Assembly (NCBI GenBank): GCA_963556495.2
Contig: OY747711.1
Span: forward strand, 39,304,914 to 39,368,913
Direction of reading: 5' to 3'
Length of the DNA stretch: 64,000 nt
From: Valencia hispanica
Taxonomy: Eukaryota; Chordata; Actinopteri; Cyprinodontiformes; Valenciidae
Shown: positions 34,140 through 45,171 of the stretch, in pieces
Layout of the letters: each line of letters starts with the position of its first letter
How positions within the stretch are numbered: position 1 is the first letter of the stretch
Translations under genes and position numbers: made by a program
The notes under the pieces: model-generated
What the model was told of the DNA's origin: nothing
The model's input: the letters and a program-made list of their open reading frames with translations, nothing else
The model's database searches: none

Positions 34140-34482
34140 TGTCAGACGGCGGTCATGTGATCTGGAGGATTTCCCATTTAAGGAGGAGCTACTCACCAGC
34201 TCGCCGCTCTGACATCACTTTTTACATGTCCCGAGCTCCGCAGCTGTGCTTCCAAGCATCCCTAGTTCCCGGGTGTAGCGGATTTCCCAATCCTCACAAT
34301 CACCCGATCCTACCGTCTCGTTAGATCTTGTAATCCCAGCTTTCTCGACAGATCAGTCCTCACTTTCAGGGATTACTATACTAAACCGCGTGCTACTGTC
34401 CTTCCCTCGCTCGTCTATCACCGCGCTTGGGTCTCAGCCGCACGCAACACTCCTATCGGTCTATCAGGCCGTGATTCCGACA
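34140..34482 (+). repeat. 5' LTR
   Basis: TGTCAGACGG to TTCCGACA. Contains TATA-like CATTTAAGG at 34175-34183. Differences from the 3' LTR: CATCC versus CATCG, GTCTCG versus GTCTTG, CACTTTC versus CACGTTC. Confidence 0.93.
34206..34216 (+). promoter_or_regulatory. Predicted RNA 5' end acting as self-primer
   Basis: GCTCTGACATC lies 24-30 bp downstream of the TATA-like ATTTAAG. It is exactly complementary, over 11 nt, to 34484-34494 just after the LTR. In Tf1 the first 11 nt of the RNA prime reverse transcription in this way. Start site inferred, not measured. Confidence 0.6.
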
Positions 34483-34483
34483 G

Positions 34484-34494
34484 GATGTCAGAGC
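34484..34494 (+). other. Primer binding site, self-priming type
   Basis: GATGTCAGAGC begins two bases after the LTR and overlaps the gag start codon. It pairs with 34206-34216. No tRNA-like TGG site follows the LTR. Confidence 0.6.
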
Positions 34495-35417
34495 CTGCAA
34501 AAGTAGACCCAGCGGAATTCGAGCGGCTTAGGTCCGAGGTATTATACCTCCGCGGCGTTGTCGATCGCCAAAGTTCCAAGCTGGAAGCCCTGACCGAGAC
34601 GCTTCTCCAGCTTTCCGCCTCCGTCACCACGCTGCAGCGTCAGTGCGCGCCGGGCAGCGAGGAACCCCGGATTGGATTACCGGAAAAGTGGAATGGAGTC
34701 GACGGCCGGCCCGATGGGTTGCTCGCCACGTTAGAGATGATTTTTGAATGCCAGCCAACTAAGTATTCAACAGAGCGCTCTAAAGTGGCCTTATTGACTT
34801 CCCTTCTTTCTGGCCGAGCCCAGGAATGGGCTGCCGCCCTTTATTACTCTAAGTCCACAGCCTGTAATCAATTTACAGTGTTTGTTGAGGAGCTGAAGAA
34901 GACCTTTGTTCCACCCAGTAGCGAGGTGGATTTGGAGTCCCAGCTCCTCCACCTATGTCAGGGAGATCAGTCCGTTTGCCATTTCGTTTCAGAATTCCGT
35001 ACCCTGGCCGCCAAGCTGAATTGGGGGGACGCTGCCCTCCGATCCGTCTTTATGGAGGGATTAGCAGGCTATATTAGAGATGAGATGATTGGCCATGAAG
35101 CTCCAAAGACCTTAGATGCTACTGTCGATCTAGCTCTCAAAATCGATCAGCGTGTCCTGCTTCGTCCCCGACCGGAGTCGCGTCGGTTCAGGTCTTTTAG
35201 ATCTCCCCGATCCTCTACCCCTCCTCCTCCCTTGGCTTCGGGAGGTTTTCCTGCTGATTTGCCCGGTTCCTCTACTGAGGAGCCAATGCAGATTGGAAGA
35301 CTCTCTAAAGAAGAGCGCGATCGGCGTTGGCGTGAGGGGCTTTGCGCCTATTGCGGCTCACCTAAACATCGCCTCTCTAAATGCCCACTACGCCGGGGAA
35401 ACGAAGAGACCAGGTAG
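34485..35417 (+). CDS. gag: Gag of Tf1/sushi element, 310 aa
   Basis: The structural protein that packages element RNA. It starts at the first ATG after the LTR, inside the primer-binding site. Residues about 10-55 are a predicted coiled coil ([15 protein letters not shown]...). The central capsid-like region includes LPEKWNGV and [15 protein letters not shown]. Basic and Pro-rich linkers lead to a single CCHC knuckle, [14 protein letters not shown], at about residues 287-300, preceded by the PMQIGR and EERDRRW segment seen in sushi-derived genes such as PEG10 and the RTL family. The stop at 35415-35417 overlaps pol, which lies in the -1 frame. Confidence 0.92.
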   Translation: MSEPAKVDPAEFERLRSEVLYLRGVVDRQSSKLEALTETLLQLSASVTTLQRQCAPGSEEPRIGLPEKWNGVDGRPDGLLATLEMIFECQPTKYSTERSKVALLTSLLSGRAQEWAAALYYSKSTACNQFTVFVEELKKTFVPPSSEVDLESQLLHLCQGDQSVCHFVSEFRTLAAKLNWGDAALRSVFMEGLAGYIRDEMIGHEAPKTLDATVDLALKIDQRVLLRPRPESRRFRSFRSPRSSTPPPPLASGGFPADLPGSSTEEPMQIGRLSKEERDRRWREGLCAYCGSPKHRLSKCPLRRGNEETR

Positions 35418-38400
35418 ACCTTGGGGGAGTTCTACCTGGTCCTAATCCCTCTGCCGCCCCTACCCGCTTCCAACTCCAAGTCACTTTCCACCTTGAACAT
35501 CAGCAATTTCCATTATTAGCTCTTCTTGACACCGGAGCGGCTGAAAACTTCATTGATCAGGACCTGGCTCATCGGCTTGGAGTCCCTCTCTCACCTATTA
35601 ACCACTTCATCCCTGTCACCTCAGTGGATGGTCGCCCCCTACAACCCTATCCAGTCCAACACCAGACACAATCTGTACACATGTCCATAGGCAGCCATCA
35701 CGAGCAGATTCGGTTTCTGGTAGTTTCTGCTGGCTCCACCCCACTTATACTGGGCTACCCTTGGTTTTCCCGCCATGACCCCCATATTTCTTGGTCATCT
35801 TGCCGCATTTTAAACTGGGGTCCCAACTGCTGCCAGCACCGGTCCTTCCCTGAGACCATTGCAGCCTCGAAGGGCTCACAGGAGTCAGTGGGTCTGGAGG
35901 AGATTCCTCCGGCCTACCGAGATCTCGCCGCTGTTTTTAGCAAGGAGCGAGCCTCCACTTTGCCCCCCCACCGGCCCTATGATATGGCAATTGACCTCCT
36001 CCCTGGCGCTGTCCCTCCCCGTGGCCGCCTTTTTTCATTGTCTGCCCAAGAGACGAGAGCCATGGAGGAGTATGTGGCTGAGGCCCTTCAGAATGGTTCC
36101 ATTAGGCCGTCTACTTCGCCAGCGGCTGCAGGATTCTTTTTTGTTAAAAAGAAAGATGGAGGGCTTCGCCCCTGCATAGATTACCGGGCCCTAAATAGGA
36201 TGACGGTAAAAAACCGCTACCCTCTTCCGCTCATCTCTACCGCCCTCGACTCTCTCTCACGCGCCACCGTTTTCTCTAAGCTGGACCTCCGTAGCGCCTA
36301 CAACTTGGTGCGTATTAGGGATGGGGACGAGTGGAAGACGGCATTCGTCACCCCCACCGGACTGTACGAGTATTTGGTGATGCCGTTTGGCCTTTGCAAC
36401 AGTCCTGCCGTCTTCCAGCACTTTGTCAACGATGTCCTCCGGGATATGTTGGGGCGCTGGGTGTTCGTTTACTTAGACGACATTTTGATATACTCCCGCT
36501 CCATGGAAGAGCATACCCATCATGTTAGATCAGTGCTGAGCAGACTCCTGGAGAACAAGTTGTTTTGCAAGCTGGAGAAATGTACCTTTCACCAGCATTC
36601 TGTTTCCTTCCTCGGGTACATCATTTCCTCTGACGGGTTGGCCATGGACCCCCAGAAAGTCCGGGCAGTTGCTGACTGGCCTCTGCCGTCCAGTCTGAGA
36701 CAGTTACAGAGCTTCCTGGGGTTTGCAAATTTTTACCGGCGGTTTATTCGGGGTTTCAGCTCTGTCGCAGCACCCCTTACCTCCCTCACCAAACCGTCTA
36801 ACCAGCCTCGGCCCTTTAGCCTCCCTCCCGAGGCTGTCCGATCCTTCCGACACCTTCTCCGCCTGTTCACCTCGGCTCCCATACTGTTGCACCCCGACCC
36901 TGAGAGGCCCTTCGTGGTAGAGGTAGACGCCTCTGATGTGGGTGCAGGGGCTGTTCTTTCCCAAAGAGGTCCTGATGACAAATTACACCCCTGCTGTTAT
37001 TTCTCGCGGAAGTTTTCCGAGACCCAACAGAGGTATGGCGTTGGCGACCGAGAGCTGCTAGCCATTAAATGGGCCCTAGAGGAGTGGCGTCATTGGCTCT
37101 TGGGGGCCCGTGAACCATTTCTCATATGGACTGATCACCAGAACTTGATTCACCTTCGTTCAGCCAAGCAGGTTAACCCCAGACAGGCCCGCTGGGCCTT
37201 GTTTTTCGAGCCTTACAATTTCCACCTCGCCTACCGCCCTGGCTCAAAGAACATTAAAGCAGATTCTCTTTCCAGACAGTTCTCCCATTCTTCCCCCCAG
37301 GCTGACCCCGATCCCATTTTGCCCGCCCAACGCTTTCTGGCTCCCCTCCGTTGGCCTTTGGAGGACTCTATCCAGGTAGCCCTGCGCGAAGAAACCGCCC
37401 CTCCGGAGACACCTCCGGGCCGCCTCTATGTCCCCTCGGGATGCCGTCAGGAGGCTTTAATCTGGGGTCACTCCTCTCCCTTTTCAGGACACCCTGGTCC
37501 TGTAAGGACGTTGCAGTTCCTTAAACGCGCACTCTGGTGGCCCTCCATGAACCGCGACGTCCACGAATTCGTCTCAGCCTGTGACGTCTGCGCCCGTTCT
37601 AAACCCTCTTCCTCCTCCCTTGCAGGGGAACTTCAACCCCTTCCAGTTCCGAGACGCCCCTGGTCTCACATCGGGTTGGACTTTGTCACCGGTCTCCCCC
37701 CGGTTGACGGTCTGAATACCATCCTCACCATTGTGGATCGGTTTTCTAAAGCCGTCCACTTGGTGGCCCTGCCCGGTCTACCCTCTGCCAAACGCACAGC
37801 CGAGCTCTTGCTGGAACATGTTGTCCGCCTGCACGGCTTCCCCAAGAACGTTGTCTCCGACAGGGGTCCCCAGTTTTCGGCTAGGTTTTGGAGAGCCTTT
37901 TGTCGCCTCGTCGGGGCCTCGGTCAGTCTCTCCTCTGGCTACCACCCCCAGACCAATGGCCAGACCGAACGGTTTAACCAACAACTAGGTCGATTCCTGC
38001 GATGCTTCGTGGCTTCCCAACCTTCGCGCTGGCCCAGGTATCTACTGTGGGCAGAGCTTTCCCACAACCTCCATGTCTCTTCCTCCACGGGGTTTTGTCC
38101 CTTTGAACTCTGCCAGGGGTTCTGCCCCCCCCTCTTTGAGCATCAGGAGACTGATGTTGAAGTCCCCGCAGCCCAGCTGTTTGTCCGCCGCTGCCGTCTG
38201 GCTTGGGTTAAAGCTAGGGCGGCTATTTCCCGAGCCAACTCTCAGTCCGTCAGGCAGCACCGCCGCAGACACCGCCCAGGCCCCTCCTTCCAGCCTGGCA
38301 ATCAGGTTTGGCTCTCCACCAGACACCTTAAGCTCCACACTGAATCCAGTAAGCTCACTCCCAAGTTTGTAGGGCCCTACGAGGTGCTGACAAAGATCAA

Positions 38401-38728
38401 CCCAGTCACTTATCGCTTGCGCCTCCCATCTGCGCTGAGAGTTCACCCCGTTTTTCATGTGTCCCAGCTTAAGCGACACATCACCTCTCCACTGACCCCC
38501 ACCCCCACTCCCCCCCCAGCTCCAAGAGTCATAGATGGAGGTCCTACCTTTACAGTCAGGCGGATTTTGGACTCTCGCCGTCGGGGCCGAGAAATCCAAT
38601 ACCTGGTTGATTGGGCTGGCTATGGTCCTGAGGAACGCTCCTGGGTTCCATCCAGACACATTTTGGACCCATCTCTGATTGCAGACTTCAACCGCCATCA
38701 TTCTGGACCGTCAGGCGCCGGTCATTAA
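35381..38728 (+). CDS. pol: Pol polyprotein: protease, RT, RNase H, integrase, chromodomain
   Basis: Made as a Gag-Pol fusion by -1 frameshift, so the ATG at 35381 is only where the open frame is counted from. Aspartic protease: [13 protein letters not shown] near residue 50. Reverse transcriptase: [19 protein letters not shown], then [14 protein letters not shown] and the catalytic YLDD near residue 364. RNase [32 protein letters not shown] and WTDHQNL. Integrase: the HHCC zinc motif ending CDVCARSK near residues 697-740, then Asp in LDFVTGLP, Asp in SDRGPQF and Glu in [10 protein letters not shown], and a GPYEVL (GPY/F) module. The chromodomain at about residues 1057-1105 ([17 protein letters not shown]) may guide integration to marked chromatin. 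No stop or frameshift is seen, and catalytic residues are present. Confidence 0.93.
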   Translation: MPTTPGKRRDQVDLGGVLPGPNPSAAPTRFQLQVTFHLEHQQFPLLALLDTGAAENFIDQDLAHRLGVPLSPINHFIPVTSVDGRPLQPYPVQHQTQSVHMSIGSHHEQIRFLVVSAGSTPLILGYPWFSRHDPHISWSSCRILNWGPNCCQHRSFPETIAASKGSQESVGLEEIPPAYRDLAAVFSKERASTLPPHRPYDMAIDLLPGAVPPRGRLFSLSAQETRAMEEYVAEALQNGSIRPSTSPAAAGFFFVKKKDGGLRPCIDYRALNRMTVKNRYPLPLISTALDSLSRATVFSKLDLRSAYNLVRIRDGDEWKTAFVTPTGLYEYLVMPFGLCNSPAVFQHFVNDVLRDMLGRWVFVYLDDILIYSRSMEEHTHHVRSVLSRLLENKLFCKLEKCTFHQHSVSFLGYIISSDGLAMDPQKVRAVADWPLPSSLRQLQSFLGFANFYRRFIRGFSSVAAPLTSLTKPSNQPRPFSLPPEAVRSFRHLLRLFTSAPILLHPDPERPFVVEVDASDVGAGAVLSQRGPDDKLHPCCYFSRKFSETQQRYGVGDRELLAIKWALEEWRHWLLGAREPFLIWTDHQNLIHLRSAKQVNPRQARWALFFEPYNFHLAYRPGSKNIKADSLSRQFSHSSPQADPDPILPAQRFLAPLRWPLEDSIQVALREETAPPETPPGRLYVPSGCRQEALIWGHSSPFSGHPGPVRTLQFLKRALWWPSMNRDVHEFVSACDVCARSKPSSSSLAGELQPLPVPRRPWSHIGLDFVTGLPPVDGLNTILTIVDRFSKAVHLVALPGLPSAKRTAELLLEHVVRLHGFPKNVVSDRGPQFSARFWRAFCRLVGASVSLSSGYHPQTNGQTERFNQQLGRFLRCFVASQPSRWPRYLLWAELSHNLHVSSSTGFCPFELCQGFCPPLFEHQETDVEVPAAQLFVRRCRLAWVKARAAISRANSQSVRQHRRRHRPGPSFQPGNQVWLSTRHLKLHTESSKLTPKFVGPYEVLTKINPVTYRLRLPSALRVHPVFHVSQLKRHITSPLTPTPTPPPAPRVIDGGPTFTVRRILDSRRRGREIQYLVDWAGYGPEERSWVPSRHILDPSLIADFNRHHSGPSGAGH
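35396..35441 (+). promoter_or_regulatory. Programmed -1 frameshift signal
   Basis: The slippery heptamer GGGAAAC at 35396-35402 is read G GGA AAC in the gag frame. After a 6 nt spacer, ACCAGGTAGA at 35409-35418 can pair with TCTACCTGGT at 35431-35440. That gives a 10 bp stem with a 12 nt G-rich loop. The shift enters the pol frame. The same heptamer is used by PEG10. Confidence 0.75.
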
Positions 38729-38739
38729 GGGGGGGGTCC
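38727..38739 (+). other. Polypurine tract
   Basis: AAGGGGGGGGTCC directly before the 3' LTR, overlapping the pol stop. Primes plus-strand DNA synthesis. Confidence 0.85.
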
Positions 38740-39082
38740 TGTCAGACGGCGGTCATGTGATCTGGAGGATTTCCCATTTAAGGAGGAGCTACTCACCAGC
38801 TCGCCGCTCTGACATCACTTTTTACATGTCCCGAGCTCCGCAGCTGTGCTTCCAAGCATCGCTAGTTCCCGGGTGTAGCGGATTTCCCAATCCTCACAAT
38901 CACCCGATCCTACCGTCTTGTTAGATCTTGTAATCCCAGCTTTCTCGACAGATCAGTCCTCACGTTCAGGGATTACTATACTAAACCGCGTGCTACTGTC
39001 CTTCCCTCGCTCGTCTATCACCGCGCTTGGGTCTCAGCCGCACGCAACACTCCTATCGGTCTATCAGGCCGTGATTCCGACA
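38740..39082 (+). repeat. 3' LTR
   Basis: The same 343 bp unit as the 5' LTR, followed by the TGCTC target duplication. Confidence 0.93.
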
Positions 39083-39087
39083 TGCTC

Positions 39088-40687
39088 AAGTTAATGTACA
39101 TTTCCTAAAAGTTTTTGAGCTGATTTTTGTAGTCTGTGTTTCTTGATTTCTTCTGTTTCAGACATGAGACAGCAAAGTGAGACTGAGAGGAGAGACAGGA
39201 TGGAAAAACTGTTTTGTTTGTTGTCACATTTGTTCTTTAGTTGTATATTTGATATAAATAAACTAACTATACAACTAGTGATTCTCAATAACTACTCAGC
39301 CCAGTGTCCATTTTATTGTTTATTTTAATGTAATTTTCATGTTGCTCCAGAGCGTACATGGGGATATGATTCGGGGGAGGGGGTATAAATATTGAACTTG
39401 TGTGTGTCTATCAGGGGCGGGGAGGGGGGGTATATGTGGGGCTAATTTTTATTTTTTATTTTGTAAATCACTTTGAACTGCATTTCACTGTATGAAAGGT
39501 GCTTAAGAAATAACATTAACTAATTTTATTAACAGTTTTATTAAAAATTGCTTTTAACATAACCATAAACCCAAGTTGGAACATTTTAAAAATGTCACAT
39601 GAATAAAAATAAAACAAAAGAATTTGTACAGGACACAAAAGTAATTAGAGAAGGAAAAATTGTGTGGCTCATTTGATATTTATAAACATACAGGATGAAC
39701 CTGAATAAATGTTTCCTTGGCCATTTAAACTTTAATAGAATAAACAGGAAGTATCTGGCAGACATGCTGGATCTACTGATTTCAAAAGACCAATTAAGGT
39801 CAGTGATGACCTTAGGCTCCTCCTCCAAATAGTCAAAAGTATTTTACTCGCTCGCGCAGAGTTTCTTTTCGAGGGCGCAGCCTCTCCTAAGATTTACCCT
39901 CACGCGTGTATGAAAGGTTCGAGTAGAGCGCGTGTGAGGTGAAATCCACATGCGTGGGTCATTGGATACTCATGAGATGAATTCTACACGCACATGAGCA
40001 ATTACGTGCGTGCCTTGTTGAATGAGGGTTGAAAATCTCGCTCGGGATTTTTGACTGAAATATAATTCCATATATCTGCTTCAGATGACTGCAGTTGAGC
40101 AGAAGCCTGTTTATCAGCTATCAATTTAAAATGTTTTGTGCTGAAGCAGGGAAACACCTAAAATATGCAGGGCAGTGTGCCTTCAAGAATAAAGTTAGAA
40201 AACACTGGTATAAAATACCGTACAAGTAATTTGGACCAAAGCAAGTATGGGAAGCCAATCGTACCACAATTTAATAAATCAAAATTTCCCATAATTGATA
40301 TTTATACATGTGAAAAAAATTATTAAGCTTGAGTTGCATTTGCCAAATAAATGTATCTGTTCCTGTCCACATTTCTATTTTTCTTATATTTAAAATGTTA
40401 TTAAGTTTTTACCTCATGGCTGTGTGCTGAAGATATCATGAATATAATGTTCCCCCCACTGACAAATCTCTCAGAGGTGTTAACACTACAATAGAAAAGT
40501 AGAGTTAGCCTCTTTGAGCAATTTAAAGTTGTCTGCAGCTGAGTTGCTGTGGAAAGTAACCAGTCAGATATTAGCATTTATTTATTGAGACACCGCAACA
40601 AGGTAAATAATTTCACAATGTACTTCATAACACTTGCTTAATCAGCTACCAGCTCTTCTATGGTCTTTTTAATGTCTATTGTTTCAG
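39088..40687. other. Non-coding, weak candidate terminal exon
   Basis: An acceptor-like TTCTGTTTCAG ends at 39161, followed by short sequence with AATAAA at 39257-39262. It could be an alternative last exon after 33767-33848, but the frame closes after a few codons. 39830-40060 is rich in CGCG and GTGCGT words. No gene is recognised. Confidence 0.25.
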
Positions 40688-40752
40688 ATCAACATCCCTG
40701 CCCTCCAGCACTCTTAACAGCAGGAGCACCAACCCCTCTACAACAGTTGAAG
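40688..40752 (+). other. Candidate internal exon
   Basis: Acceptor ATTGTTTCAG and donor GTAACA bound a Ser/Thr-rich open frame, STSLPSSTLNSRSTNPSTTV. The phase matches 33767-33848, with the LTR element lying in the intron between. Product unknown. Confidence 0.3.
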
Positions 40753-41096
40753 GTAACATTTTCAGGTAAAAAATAGACTGCATTTGCTTTGCATGGTCCT
40801 CACTTAAAGACCTCATAACACGAAGTTGACATTTTTAAACATAACATAAAACAAAGAAATCTGAACCCAATGGACTATGTCAAAGTCATAAACACGCCTT
40901 GTATAATCCTACTGAGAGCAAAAAAACGCCGCGGTGACTAGCATTTTACTACTGTATCACTGCGCACTGAACAACAGAAAGCCAGAAGTGACGTTAGGGA
41001 GAGAACGCATTCTGTTTGTTGGCACATTTGACAGCGTCTTTTCAGCTGTGACTGGGACCGCTATTTTCTGTTTTTGACAAAGAAAAGTGATCGCAA

Positions 41097-41222
41097 TGCC
41101 TTGGTGTTGTGTTGGGGGATTTTGCTCATATACATACAAGGACTATGTCAGTTTATTTAAGTTTCCCAAAGACCCAGAGTTACTGTCTAAGTGGGTGAAA
41201 CAGGTCAGAAGCACCCATGAGT
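41097..41222 (+). pseudogene. THAP-domain N-terminal fragment
   Basis: ATG at 41097 reads MPWCCVGGFCSYTYKDYVSL, then FKFPKDPELLSKWVKQVR and a TAG. The C-x4-C start, FKFP and the K-W helix match the first half of a THAP zinc finger (C2CH). The second Cys-His half is missing. THAP domains occur in P-type and Kolobok transposases and in host genes. A TTAAAGACCTCATAACACG at 40804 could be a transposon left end, but no right end was found. Confidence 0.5.
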
Positions 41223-42929
41223 AGTGGGCTCCCTCCTCCTCCTCTCTCCTCTGTTCGGAACATTATGAGCCGAATGGTTTTTATTACTATGATAAAGGAA
41301 TCCCTGGGTTTTTTAGTGTATGTTGCTGCCAGCAGCTTTGCCTACAGTTGTCAGCAGGAGTGTGACAGCGTGTGGCGGCGGTACCGTGGTGGTGCTCGTG
41401 GACTGCGATGCGACACTGACGGCGTCAGCATCGCTACTCCTACAAGCTCGACTTCCACTGACTGCCCAGTTAGATCTCGTGTTTCCAGAAGCATAGGCTC
41501 ATTTTAGCCGGGGACACCAGGGACATGTCTCCACCACTTTTCTAAACCTGATGAATTTCTTACCAGCGCAGATCTAACATCCACTTGTCCTCCCAGCACA
41601 ATTTGCACATAATCATTATCTGAACGGACTATTATTTAAATGAATCCATTGCACTTTCTCATACAGTCATGATTTCTTTCTGCGCAGATGCTGCAGCGTT
41701 CTTTGCAGTGGATACATCAAGGTTTTAGTCCGTATGCAAACATGTTCAGAGCAGAGTCCCGCAGTGCCGCTGGTACCCGTTTCAAGATGGAAAAATACAT
41801 CAATTACATTTTATGGCTCTGGCTGAAGTTTCTTTACTGTAGGTTAAAAATATTAATTTAATACTTCTGTTTGTTTACGACTCCCAAAGAGATGGTGTTG
41901 ATATATTGTGTTTGTGGGGAGAACATAGCAGAATATTCCCCCAGCTTTGCGCTGACAGCGGAATGTTCCCGCTATCCTGCGCTGCCAGAGAGATTTTTCT
42001 GCGACTAAATTTGTGATTCAGGAACGGAGAGCGCAGATAAAGCCAGGGACTGTGGACAATATTTTGTTTCTGCAAAGAGATCTCTGCATTAAATTAATTT
42101 CAGATGTACATGTTTCAAAGAATTAAAAGGGACATGATTCATTGTAATATAGGCTAATTTACAATCCTTTGGGGATTGTGTTATTTTCTGTCTTTGATCG
42201 GTTTTTTAAAACTGTAGCCTAATGGAAAAATGTAAAGGCCATTGTTAGCAGGGCTCCTTACTGTGAGGCAGGGAAATCGAGTGAGAAAATGAAGCAGGAC
42301 ATCAAACAAAAGTTCACTTTCTGACGAGCGGCTCAACCACTCCACTACTCCATCAGGTAGTGAGTGCATTCATAAAAAGGAATAGGAATACCATCTGAGG
42401 TGTTTGTGTGATGAGCTTTTGCCGTCAGTTTATTATGACGCAACCTCTATTCATCAGTCAGTACACTAATCAGAAACACCTGTGGACCCGAACGTCCTTC
42501 ATTGTGAAAGTGTACAATTTACGCCACTGACCACTTGATGCAGACGCACAGTCATTTTCAACTTTATGCAGTTTAGGAAACTGAATTAATCAAAAAAGAT
42601 TCTAATGAGAGCATCTGAGCATCACCATCTCAGACCTGGACACCGTACTCAATGCAACGCTATTTCCTCCTGCTGAGGCTATAAGAAAGTTGAGAAAGAA
42701 GTGGTGCTTGTTATTCCAGTCTGCGGTGTGCGACCGGAGTGGATTCAGCATCCCTTATGCACAAGCAGGTGCTTAATTCACGTCCATAGACCATGAGGAA
42801 GTTGTGAGACTGCAGGTAAAATGTTCATATTTAGTACATGTTTTCATCTGCTCCATGTGTGATGGCATGATGGAGATTCTTTGTTCAGATTGTTCAGACT
42901 GAATATTAACTAAAATGAACGAAGAATTA
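41223..42929. other. No gene recognised
   Basis: The frame at 41217-41507 after the THAP fragment has no recognisable domain. The remainder is non-coding. Confidence 0.35.
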
Positions 42930-42933
42930 AATA

Positions 42934-43923
42934 TGTTGAGGCTATGGCCTTTACTGAACGAACTGGATCTCCCAGCATCCTTTCACTGAATGAACTGCAT
43001 CTCCCAGCATCCTTTCACTGAACGAACTGCATCTCCCAGCACCCATTGCGCTGCCCTCGACCCATTGCATTGGTCTGTGGCCAGTGATGACATCACAGAG
43101 TTGATAAAAGCAGCGCGAAGATTGAAATCTTCGTCTTTTGGTTCCCAAGCGGTGCCTGTTAGGAGATGCTTTAATCAACTGCTAGCATTTTCCCTTCAAA
43201 CCTGCTGGACCAGGAAGAACTTCCCTTTTAAACTTCGAAGTGAATCGGCCGATCAAACAGACTCCCCATCAGCACAACCAGGGAGTCAGCTGGCCATCTG
43301 AGCTCTATTGAAATCGGCCCTGAGTCCCTCAGCGCCTAAAGTCGGACGTCCGCTTTTCTGACCTCGGTTTTGCGCAAACCGCTCCTTTAAACTGGACACT
43401 TTCTACGTTCTTCGTCGTGGACTGTGGAGAGCTGCCCCCACCAAGTAGGATTTAACTGATTTATATCTTCTGGGTCTGGGTATAGGAGAGGTCTTGACGG
43501 TTAATATCCGTTTTCTGTTGGTTAAAATAAGTCTGTGAACTTGTTAACCACTGTTATTCTTCGTCATCTGTCGCTGTACACCCACCCTGAATATGCATGC
43601 TTTTTGTGTTTTATTATTTGACTTTGGTTGCAACCAGAAGCAGTATATTATATTGTATTATTTCCTTGTTTGTTTATTGTCCGCTGCGGTCGGCGCGTGT
43701 CTGTTTAGACAGGTCGCGTGGTCCGTTCTCCGTCGCCCCCGTTTCCTTTGTCCAAGCCACCATTGCTAATGAAACTAGCCTTTGTTGAATCGCCACACGG
43801 TCTTCCTTTGTCTTTCTTTGTGAACTGATCGCGTCATCAATAATTATATTAATATTAAATTATTGATTATAATTATTGATGCTCAATAAACCAAACAACT
43901 TTTTATTATTAGTAGTTACAACA
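42934..43923 (+). repeat. Probable solo LTR
   Basis: Starts TGTTG and ends CAACA, flanked by AATA on both sides (42930-42933 and 43924-43927). The inner layout is LTR-like: three 32 bp enhancer-like repeats, a TGATGACATCA word near 43085, TATA-like GATAAAAG near 43102 and AATAAA near 43885. There is no internal coding region, so it is read as a recombined solo LTR of an unassigned family. The 4 bp duplication is short and could be chance. Confidence 0.5.
42953..43048 (+). promoter_or_regulatory. Three 32 bp tandem repeats with ZNF143-like sites
   Basis: Units start at 42953, 42985 and 43017. Each contains GAACTGCATCTCCCAGCATC or a close variant, which resembles the ZNF143/STAF consensus built around ACTACAATTCCCAGCATGC. 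Binding is inferred. Confidence 0.45.
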
Positions 43924-43948
43924 AATAATATTGAATATGTTTCAGATT

Positions 43949-44380
43949 TCTGTGACAGACACACAAGACAGTCAGCTGCGGCTAGGGCTCTTCAGCAGAG
44001 AGCCAGTTTGTGTGAATTTACAGGGTCTCGGAGCTGACTAATCAGGCTTTAGGCCAGTGTTAGAAACGGCCCCTTAGTAGAACACACTTCACTAAATAAA
44101 GAAATAATAGTGGAAATGTGGAAATAAATAAATAAATGTGGAAATAAATAAATAAATGTCGAAATAAATAATTAAATACATGTGGCGATAAATAAATCTG
44201 GAAATAAATAAATTTGGTGATAAATAAATGTGGAAATAAATAATTAAATGTGGAAATAAATAATTTCTTTATTTATTCCCACATATATTTATTTTCAACT
44301 GTATTTACCCATTTATTTATTTATTTATTTCTGCTGAAGAGCGCTAGCCGCAGCTGACTGTCTTGTGTGTCTGTCACAGA
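43949..44380. mobile_element. MITE with about 50 bp TIRs
   Basis: TCTGTGACAGACACACAAG... at 43949 and its complement ending at 44380 form TIRs continuing through CAGCTGCGGCTAG and CTCTTCAGCAGA, with one mismatch noted. The centre at 44100-44330 is an array of GGAAATAAATAAATAAATGT-type units. No target duplication is certain. Confidence 0.75.
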
Positions 44381-45076
44381 GTTGAGCTACTCAACCGCTG
44401 GAATTTCACAGTCAAATACACCAGGCCTGTCCCTGACAGGGAGGTCTCCTGCAAACAACAGACAAAAACAGATGTGCTTTATTTAGGTGGTGAGGTGCTG
44501 GGGCGCAGGGTTAGCAAGTGAAGGCTAAACCTACCCGTCTAGCTTCTAGCTTAGCTAGCGCGAAGCTAGAGGGTAGGTAGCACCTCACAACCGAGCGCTC
44601 AGCCCGTCTTCATGTTTCCACTGACGTTTTTGACGTTTGACAACCACCTGTCCATGTCTCCTATTGCATTCCCCACTCAGGACCGCGGTCAAGGGAGTAG
44701 ACAAATGAGTCAAGCCAGCCGTTTGTGCAAATGAATACTTATGTGCTTTAGTCCTTAGGATGAAAGTCTAGATCAGCCAAATCAGACAAGTTGGTGTCAG
44801 TCAGTAAAACATGATTGGTTCATCTTGACTTTAAACCAAAGCCTAATATTTGAAGCTCTCAAATTATAACAGTGTGCAACTTTAAGGTATAGGTAAAATT
44901 TAGTTAGCAGTTGTGTTTTATTGAATTGTAGTTTCATTCCTCAGAAATGTAAGTTTATTTTCTTTGTTGGGCTTTTCAAGTAAAACTGGAGATGGACTCC
45001 TCCTTAGACGCTCTTAGGAATCAGAAAATGTTTTGCAAAATATGTTTGACCCTCTCATAGTAAACAGTGTAATGGC

Positions 45077-45080
<4 letters not shown>
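44381..45080. other. No gene; small hairpin at 44530-44582
   Basis: A local inverted repeat pairs CTACCCGTCTAGCTTC with GAAGCTAGAGGGTAG. No coding signal. Confidence 0.35.

Positions 45081-45170
<90 letters not shown>
45081..45170. repeat. (AT)n microsatellite
   Basis: About 90 bp of uninterrupted TA. Confidence 0.95.

Positions 45171-45171
<1 letters not shown>

Larger units (their letters stand above)
34140..39082 (+). mobile_element. Tf1/sushi-group Ty3/gypsy chromovirus, apparently complete
   Basis: LTRs of 343 bp at 34140-34482 and 38740-39082 start TGTC, end GACA and differ at three positions by hand comparison. The target duplication TGCTC flanks both ends (34135-34139 and 39083-39087). 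It encodes gag, then protease, reverse transcriptase, RNase H, integrase and a chromodomain, and has no envelope frame. Gag with one CCHC knuckle, the gag-pol overlap and the C-terminal chromodomain fit the vertebrate sushi elements. It is a young insertion with open frames. Confidence 0.92.

Noticed and set aside
38042..38701. Minus-strand 219-residue frame
   Set aside because: Antisense of the integrase and chromodomain coding.
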